DNA of 10,589 nt from CALRGL01 sp964374035 (GTDB lineage Bacteria > Patescibacteriota > Patescibacteriia > UBA9934 > GWF2-40-263): NCBI GenBank assembly GCA_964374035.1, contig CAYJWY010000029.1, positions 1 to 10,589 of the forward strand, read 5' to 3'. Below are positions 6,923 through 10,589 of this stretch, in pieces. The number at the start of each line of letters is the position of its first letter. The first letter of the stretch is position 1. Made by a program: the position numbers and the translations under genes. Under the pieces are notes generated by a model. The model had not been told where the DNA came from. It saw only the letters and a program-made list of their open reading frames with translations, and searched no databases.

Positions 6923-7468
6923 TCAACGGGCAAAGGATTTTAACGCAATGCGAATACGCTCGTCAGTGGTCTGTGCGACCACGCTTAACAGAATACGCCG
7001 CACATCATTTCGTGAGTAGCCCAATCCCACAAGCGCCTCGACCGCGTCTTGATCGAGTCCGGAAACATCGGTCTGGTCCGCGAGCACGCCTTTTAATTCG
7101 AGAATAATTTTCTGCGCCGTCTTCTTGCCAACGCCAGAAATGCTCGTGAGAAAAGCGAGATCGGCGTTCATAATCTTTGACTTCACAATTCCCGTCTCGT
7201 TTGAACACACAATCTTCTGGGCAATGCGAGGCCCTACGCCGGAGATCGCAATCAGCTTCCAAAAAAACTCAAGGTCGTCCATGCTGAGAAACCCAAAAAG
7301 CTCGTGTTCGTTTTCACGAATGACTTGATGCGTATAAATCGTCGTCACACCAGAAAACGTGACAGCGACGTTATCGGGCACAATGACTTTGTAGCCAATT
7401 CCGCCAGACACAAACACGAGGTAACCGACTCCGTGATACTGAATTTCACCTGTGATGCTCACAATCAT
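6923..7468 (-). CDS. ruvA: Holliday junction branch migration protein RuvA
   Basis: RuvA binds four-way DNA junctions as a tetramer and loads the RuvB motor for branch migration during recombination and repair. The 181-residue product has the expected three domains: an N-terminal OB-fold (about 1-63, with HGVGYLV and RENEHELFGF), two helix-hairpin-helix motifs for DNA backbone contact (SGVGPRIAQKIV at 76-87 and SGVGKKTAQKII at 111-122), and a small C-terminal RuvB-contacting domain (about 138-181, DAVEALVGLGYS). It is somewhat shorter than the usual 190-205 residues; the shortening appears to be in the linker before domain III. ATG at 7468. The stop is one base from the femAB start. Neither ruvB nor ruvC lies beside it, so the classical ruvABC order is absent here. 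A 68-base gap with repeat-like sequence separates it from the gene upstream. Confidence 0.96.
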   Translation of the reverse strand: MIVSITGEIQYHGVGYLVFVSGGIGYKVIVPDNVAVTFSGVTTIYTHQVIRENEHELFGFLSMDDLEFFWKLIAISGVGPRIAQKIVCSNETGIVKSKIMNADLAFLTSISGVGKKTAQKIILELKGVLADQTDVSGLDQDAVEALVGLGYSRNDVRRILLSVVAQTTDERIRIALKSFAR

Positions 7469-7480
7469 AGAATAATCTAC

Positions 7481-7528
7481 CGCCCGTCTTCGACTCCGAG
7501 GTCGCTCAGACTCGAGCAGGCTCAGGGT
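7481..7528. repeat. Dispersed-repeat remnant in the spacer upstream of ruvA
   Basis: Read on the minus strand, the spacer starts with ACCCTGAGCCTGCTCGAG and ends with CGAAGACGGG. This resembles the widespread intergenic elements of the form CCCTGAGC...CGAAGGG, with an inserted or partly duplicated middle (GCTCAG occurs at 7504-7509 and 7520-7525). It occupies most of the only sizeable gap (7469-7536) in the minus-strand block. No T-run follows it, so I do not call a terminator. The assignment rests on remembered resemblance and needs a copy count in the genome. Confidence 0.45.
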
Positions 7529-7536
7529 GTAGTTAA

Positions 7537-8751
7537 TTAATCCCCCTTCATAAACAGTTTATTGTAAAACGCGGTTGCACGCGTCCCAAGCTCCTTCTCG
7601 ATCGCAGGCGCAAACTTGGGCATTTCGCCTTCTCCGAGAATGGCTTGATGAATCGTTCGCATGACGCGACCAAACTCAGGACCCGAACGCATACGTAGGA
7701 GCTTCATGAGACCAACGCCGTCGAGACCGACGTCTTGAAAGTAACGATTCCGCTCCTCCTTCTTTTTGCGCTCTCGAGCCTCGTATTTCTCGAGACGTCG
7801 CTCGGGGAAAAGCTGATGTTCGGAAATGAACACGTTGGTGAGATAGTGCGCGTCATGAAACATCCCGCCGCCGTTTGTGCGCATCGAGCCGCAAACCCAA
7901 TCAAGAAAAATACAGCCACCGACGAGATCGAGAAAATCATCGCCATCGTAGTTGTTGGCCTTGGCCAGATGAAGGAGCCAATGCGTCATGGCGAGATCAA
8001 CCTTGTGGAACGCCTCGAACTCGAGATGACGGCCGATGATTTCGCTTAACATGGAGCGGTCCCGATCGGAGAGTTGATGGGCGTTGGCTACACGTTCAAG
8101 CAACGACTGTTGAACCGGAGCGTACATCATGCGATCGTGATGCGGATAGCTCACGCGAATTTCATGCGCTTCATAAAACGCTTGTTGTAAATCTCGTTCA
8201 GACAGATGCGCGTGATCACTCTTGAAACGATCAAACAAGAGCCGATAACGATCAAGCGCCTCGTGACGTTGCTGTTGATCGATCGCGGGATCCACAACGT
8301 ATTTCGATGAAAAGCCGTAACGTTCCCCTCGCGAACCAGCCGGAGAAAAAAACATGATCGCGTGCATCTTTGATGCGTCATGCACCAAAATAAACGATTC
8401 AAAAAACGCATGCTTCTCTTTCAACATCTCCTCAAGCTCATCGATCTCGCCCTCATACCCCTTCATCCGTCGAAATTCCTCAATGTCGATCAAGTGCATC
8501 TTCTCCTCGACAACGGCGTAAAGCACGATCAACATTCGTCGAAGATGCGCGTCCATGAACGGCCCCTCGGCGTGCGAACGAGGATCTTGCGGCGTCTTTA
8601 GAGATTCCTTGAGAATGGGCTCTTGCGCGGCAATCGCCTCAAGCGTGGCGTTTGCACGACACATCAATCCTTGATCAAATTCAAGACGTGCGATGACCTC
8701 ATCGAGATATTCCGTCTGTGAACGCTGATGAACGGACTGGTATCGCCACAT
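7537..8751 (-). CDS. Uncharacterised 404-residue protein, possible HD-type domain and CCA-enzyme-like tail
   Basis: I do not recognise the family. The protein is soluble, with no signal peptide or membrane helix, and rich in His, Met and charged residues. A possible HD-superfamily metal site is suggested by FILVHDASK (H124-D125) followed by further His/Asp pairs: HHD (204-206), H225 and H242, in helices reading ERVANAHQLSDRD and MLSEIIGRHLEF. After a basic stretch (about 325-337), residues 343-386 have the spacing L-G-x-x-L-x-K-L...G-P-E-F-G...L-G-E-G-E, which recalls the C-terminal tail of bacterial tRNA nucleotidyltransferases (CCA-adding enzymes). The nucleotidyltransferase head of those enzymes (GGxVRD-type loop and DxD) is absent. 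ATG at 8751, 15 bases after the kinase gene. The protein could be an HD phosphohydrolase or an RNA-binding protein; both are inferences. That the ORF is a real gene is well supported. Confidence 0.8.
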   Translation of the reverse strand: MWRYQSVHQRSQTEYLDEVIARLEFDQGLMCRANATLEAIAAQEPILKESLKTPQDPRSHAEGPFMDAHLRRMLIVLYAVVEEKMHLIDIEEFRRMKGYEGEIDELEEMLKEKHAFFESFILVHDASKMHAIMFFSPAGSRGERYGFSSKYVVDPAIDQQQRHEALDRYRLLFDRFKSDHAHLSERDLQQAFYEAHEIRVSYPHHDRMMYAPVQQSLLERVANAHQLSDRDRSMLSEIIGRHLEFEAFHKVDLAMTHWLLHLAKANNYDGDDFLDLVGGCIFLDWVCGSMRTNGGGMFHDAHYLTNVFISEHQLFPERRLEKYEARERKKKEERNRYFQDVGLDGVGLMKLLRMRSGPEFGRVMRTIHQAILGEGEMPKFAPAIEKELGTRATAFYNKLFMKGD

Positions 8752-8766
8752 AACGCATGTATGTTA

Positions 8767-9357
8767 TCACGGAGCGATCTTAAGCTCACGGTGGATGAAC
8801 GTGTCGGTCTGTGCCACCACATCCTTAACGCCACGCATGCCGTCGATGATCTGATGAGCTTCGGATCGAAACGGAAGAACAAACGTTCGATGCGCAGGCA
8901 CCGCGACGGACCAGTGATAGGCAACATCGTAATCTGGTTGACGCTTGAGCCGACGCGCGAGGGCCTCCTCTTCGGTCACATCGAGCCACAAACGCAGATC
9001 AATCAATGCGCGAATCCGTGCGTCCGCAAATAGATGGAGTCCCTCGGCAAAAATAACCGGGGCATTTTTGAATAGGACGTTACCGACGCGAGCGCAACGT
9101 CCGCGATCATAAACAGGAATGAGCAAATCGTTACCCTCGCTCAATGCTCGAAACGCCTCGACAACCTCGTCGAGATACAGACTCTCAGGCAGATCCCAAT
9201 TCGGGCGACCGTCGGGAAGTTTGGGACAATCGGCCGCGGACTTGTAGTACGCATCAAACCGAAAACGCTTCACGCCGCCCTGAGCTTCGAGATGATCGAC
9301 CAGCGTCGACTTCCCTGCTCCGGAAATACCAGAGAGTCCGATGAAAAACGGTTTCAT
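8767..9357 (-). CDS. Uridine kinase-like P-loop kinase (Udk/PRK family)
   Basis: The 196-residue protein has the fold signature of the uridine kinase/phosphoribulokinase family, which phosphorylates a nucleoside or a related small molecule with ATP or GTP. Visible features: Walker A GISGAGKST (10-18), an FDAYYK segment (D35, where uridine kinases have the catalytic Asp), NWDLPES (53-59, matching the family's NFDxP motif), PVYD (81-84), the strand VIFAEGLH (101-108), and an arginine-rich lid segment ARRLKRQ (134-140). Length is close to the usual 200-220 residues. ATG at 9357, preceded by AAGGA that overlaps the stop of the Smr gene, so translation is probably coupled. It would serve pyrimidine salvage if the substrate is uridine or cytidine. 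The substrate is not proven, since related kinases act on pantothenate or other small molecules. Confidence 0.85.
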   Translation of the reverse strand: MKPFFIGLSGISGAGKSTLVDHLEAQGGVKRFRFDAYYKSAADCPKLPDGRPNWDLPESLYLDEVVEAFRALSEGNDLLIPVYDRGRCARVGNVLFKNAPVIFAEGLHLFADARIRALIDLRLWLDVTEEEALARRLKRQPDYDVAYHWSVAVPAHRTFVLPFRSEAHQIIDGMRGVKDVVAQTDTFIHRELKIAP

Positions 9358-9363
9358 AATTCC

Positions 9364-9666
9364 TTACGAATTCACAAACGCGACAACCGTTACTCCCAAC
9401 AGTTCACTTGGATTCAACGAATCACGAAACGCTTCCACAAAAGAAACCGTCCGAAGATGCGCATGAACGGCGTTTCGCATCGCGCCGGTTCCACGTCCAT
9501 GAATAATTTTGACAGCACGTTGACGGCGCATAAACTGCGCGTTTAAAAAATAATCCAGCTCATAGATGCCGCTTGAAAGATCGCGCACATCGTGCAAATC
9601 CAGTTCGGGCGTTCCGCCAAACTCCGCAGCCATCAAAAACGATTCAGAGCTGTCTTCACATGCCAT
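9364..9666 (-). CDS. Stand-alone Smr-domain protein
   Basis: The 100-residue protein is essentially a single Smr (small MutS-related) domain, found at the C-terminus of MutS2 and as short free proteins; many are nicking endonucleases or act on RNA at stalled ribosomes. It has the LDLH motif (22-25) and the signature HGRGTGAMR (56-64, family HGxGxG), with a helix between them (GIYELDYFLNAQF). The N-terminal 20 residues are probably flexible. No MutS2 ATPase part is present, so this is a free Smr protein. The ATG at 9666 lies 3 bases after the stop of the DHH-like gene; an in-frame ATG at codon 12 (9633) is possible but has no better ribosome-binding site. The target nucleic acid is unknown. 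Confidence 0.88.
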   Translation of the reverse strand: MACEDSSESFLMAAEFGGTPELDLHDVRDLSSGIYELDYFLNAQFMRRQRAVKIIHGRGTGAMRNAVHAHLRTVSFVEAFRDSLNPSELLGVTVVAFVNS

Positions 9667-9669
9667 AGA

Positions 9670-10530
9670 TTAAGAAAAAGATTCAATCGCGCGCTTCACA
9701 TCGCTGAGTGACACGCGTCGCTGTCCCGCTTCGTTGTGATAACCCCAATTGCGATCAAGTCCAAACGTAAAACCACCAAACCGTTCAAAAAGTTTACGAG
9801 CAAACTTCGACTCCTGCACATAGATCAATCGTCGTGCCCGTTCAACAACAATCAACGCCGTGGGTTTTCCGATCTCGAGGGCGACGATACGAGAAATGCG
9901 CGCGCGCAACTGCGCGTCCGCCGAACTCTCGATCACAAAAAACTGTTTCCATGTCGCGCGTCGTAACCAAGCATTATACGCGGCCTGTTCCTTACGCGTT
10001 TCCGTCGCCGGATTCACCAGTTTGGCCATGAGCGAATCATGAAAATCCAGCACCAACTTCATTTCTTTTTTTGTATACCCTTCTTTTTGGAGTGCCCACA
10101 CATATCCGCGGTCCATCACGCCAATGCCGCGAATAATCTTTGGATCATAACCAAACTGCTTGAGACGCACGTCCGTCACACGAAAAAATTTCAAAAATTG
10201 TTCAAGGGAGGATGGCAACATCTTGCCGGTCTTTGGATCATGTGCGCGATCTAAGTCGGTGTAGCTGTGATGATCAATAATCTTCAACACTACACCTAAT
10301 TTACGCAGTCTCGACTCCGTTTTCAGTCCTGGCATCTCAACAATCACCACCGTCTGATAGCCTCCTTCTTTCACCAAGCGCACAAAATCGTGCTTGCCCT
10401 TGTCGAGAGACGCGCCATGCAGTTGCCCGGACGTCAACACCGGCAAACCGATCTTTTGGGCAATCTCGGCAATCAGCATAGCCTCGGCATCATTAGGCGG
10501 AATAATCAACACTGTTTTTTGTAAATCCAT
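9670..10530 (-). CDS. DHH-superfamily phosphoesterase-like protein with divergent metal motifs
   Basis: The 286-residue product resembles DHH-family phosphoesterases (RecJ, NrnA/oligoribonuclease and c-di-AMP phosphodiesterase relatives). The signature Asp-His-His occurs as IIDHH (84-88) after a hydrophobic strand, and VMDRGY (138-143) could supply the last metal-binding Asp. The first motif, normally a His-x-Asp-x-Asp, appears as PPNDAEAM (11-18), so the His is missing and one Asp is Glu. The second-motif Asp appears as Glu in VVIVEMPG (61-68). The C-terminal part (about 200-286) contains FERFGGFTFG (248-257), where the family's substrate-binding domain has a Gly-Gly loop with His, but the usual GGGH is not seen. 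The ATG at 10528-10530 is the first gene of the minus-strand block in this window. It may be a divergent enzyme or a non-catalytic binder; the fold assignment is moderate. Confidence 0.7.
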   Translation of the reverse strand: MDLQKTVLIIPPNDAEAMLIAEIAQKIGLPVLTSGQLHGASLDKGKHDFVRLVKEGGYQTVVIVEMPGLKTESRLRKLGVVLKIIDHHSYTDLDRAHDPKTGKMLPSSLEQFLKFFRVTDVRLKQFGYDPKIIRGIGVMDRGYVWALQKEGYTKKEMKLVLDFHDSLMAKLVNPATETRKEQAAYNAWLRRATWKQFFVIESSADAQLRARISRIVALEIGKPTALIVVERARRLIYVQESKFARKLFERFGGFTFGLDRNWGYHNEAGQRRVSLSDVKRAIESFS

Positions 10531-10558
10531 ATGAATTCATTGTGGGTTATCCTGGTTG

Positions 10559-10589
10559 TCTGTCATCCTGAGTGCATCCGAAGGATCTC
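10559..10589. repeat. Dispersed intergenic repeat (TGTCATCCTGAG...CGAAGGATCTC), cut by window end
   Basis: The last 29 bases read TGTCATCCTGAG, a short variable middle, then CGAAGGATCTC. This matches from memory a very common intergenic repeat in environmental bacterial genomes, with ATCCT (10565-10569) pairing with AGGAT (10582-10586). It lies upstream of the DHH-like gene, within its likely promoter region. Read on the minus strand it supplies ATGACA, a fair -35 hexamer, but the matching -10 (CACAAT, 16 bases away) is weak. The element may continue beyond the window. Bases 10531-10558 hold nothing else that I recognise. Confidence 0.6.

Noticed and set aside
7469..7480. TAGATT a few bases before the ruvA ATG as a -10 box for a leaderless transcript
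   Set aside because: Only a weak hexamer match, with no -35 or extended -10 support.
10539..10566. Promoter for the DHH-like gene on the minus strand (ATGACA, 16-base spacer, CACAAT)
   Set aside because: The -35 match is fair but the -10 is poor, and the -35 bases belong to a dispersed repeat, so the match may be coincidental.

Overview
The window looks like part of a genome from the Candidate Phyla Radiation (Patescibacteria). The evidence is tightly packed, often overlapping genes, a DUF4012 membrane protein followed by a membrane-anchored protein of Ig-like repeats (a pairing I associate with these bacteria), a compact RuvA, a FemAB-type transferase, and short dispersed repeats of the CCTGAG...CGAAGG kind. 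TGA is used as a normal stop (ends of the DUF4012 gene, ruvA and the uridine-kinase-like gene), which argues against the lineages that recode TGA as glycine. The lineage assignment is an inference from gene content.

Layout. Bases 1-182 are a leader without a gene: an extended -10 promoter candidate (36-44) followed by a 127-base imperfect palindrome (56-182) that ends at the next start codon. Bases 183-5888 are a plus-strand operon of three overlapping genes: a GT4 glycosyltransferase, a 918-residue DUF4012 protein and a 611-residue anchored protein with about four beta-sandwich repeats. A perfect 10-bp bidirectional terminator (5928-5951) separates it from a convergent minus-strand block. 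Read in its own direction (10530 down to 5950), that block is: DHH-like protein, stand-alone Smr protein, uridine-kinase-like P-loop kinase, 404-residue protein with possible HD-type and CCA-enzyme-tail-like regions, a 68-base spacer holding a dispersed-repeat remnant, ruvA, and femAB. Gaps are 1-15 bases except at the spacer. The window ends in another dispersed repeat.

How the genes may work together. The plus-strand operon is best read as a cell-surface module: a cytoplasmic sugar transferase plus two single-pass proteins with large external domains, perhaps building or attaching a surface polysaccharide. The most notable signal is in the glycosyltransferase. An 8-bp tandem repeat lies in the linker between its two Rossmann domains. 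Loss or gain of one copy would put translation into frames that stop at 842-844 or 829-831, so the gene has the structure of an ON/OFF phase switch. A second non-triplet, G-rich repeat lies near its 5' end, and the palindrome could fold over its ribosome-binding region. The minus-strand block mixes nucleic-acid and nucleotide functions (DHH, Smr, kinase, HD-like, RuvA) with one cell-wall gene (FemAB), and two of its members are divergent from known families.
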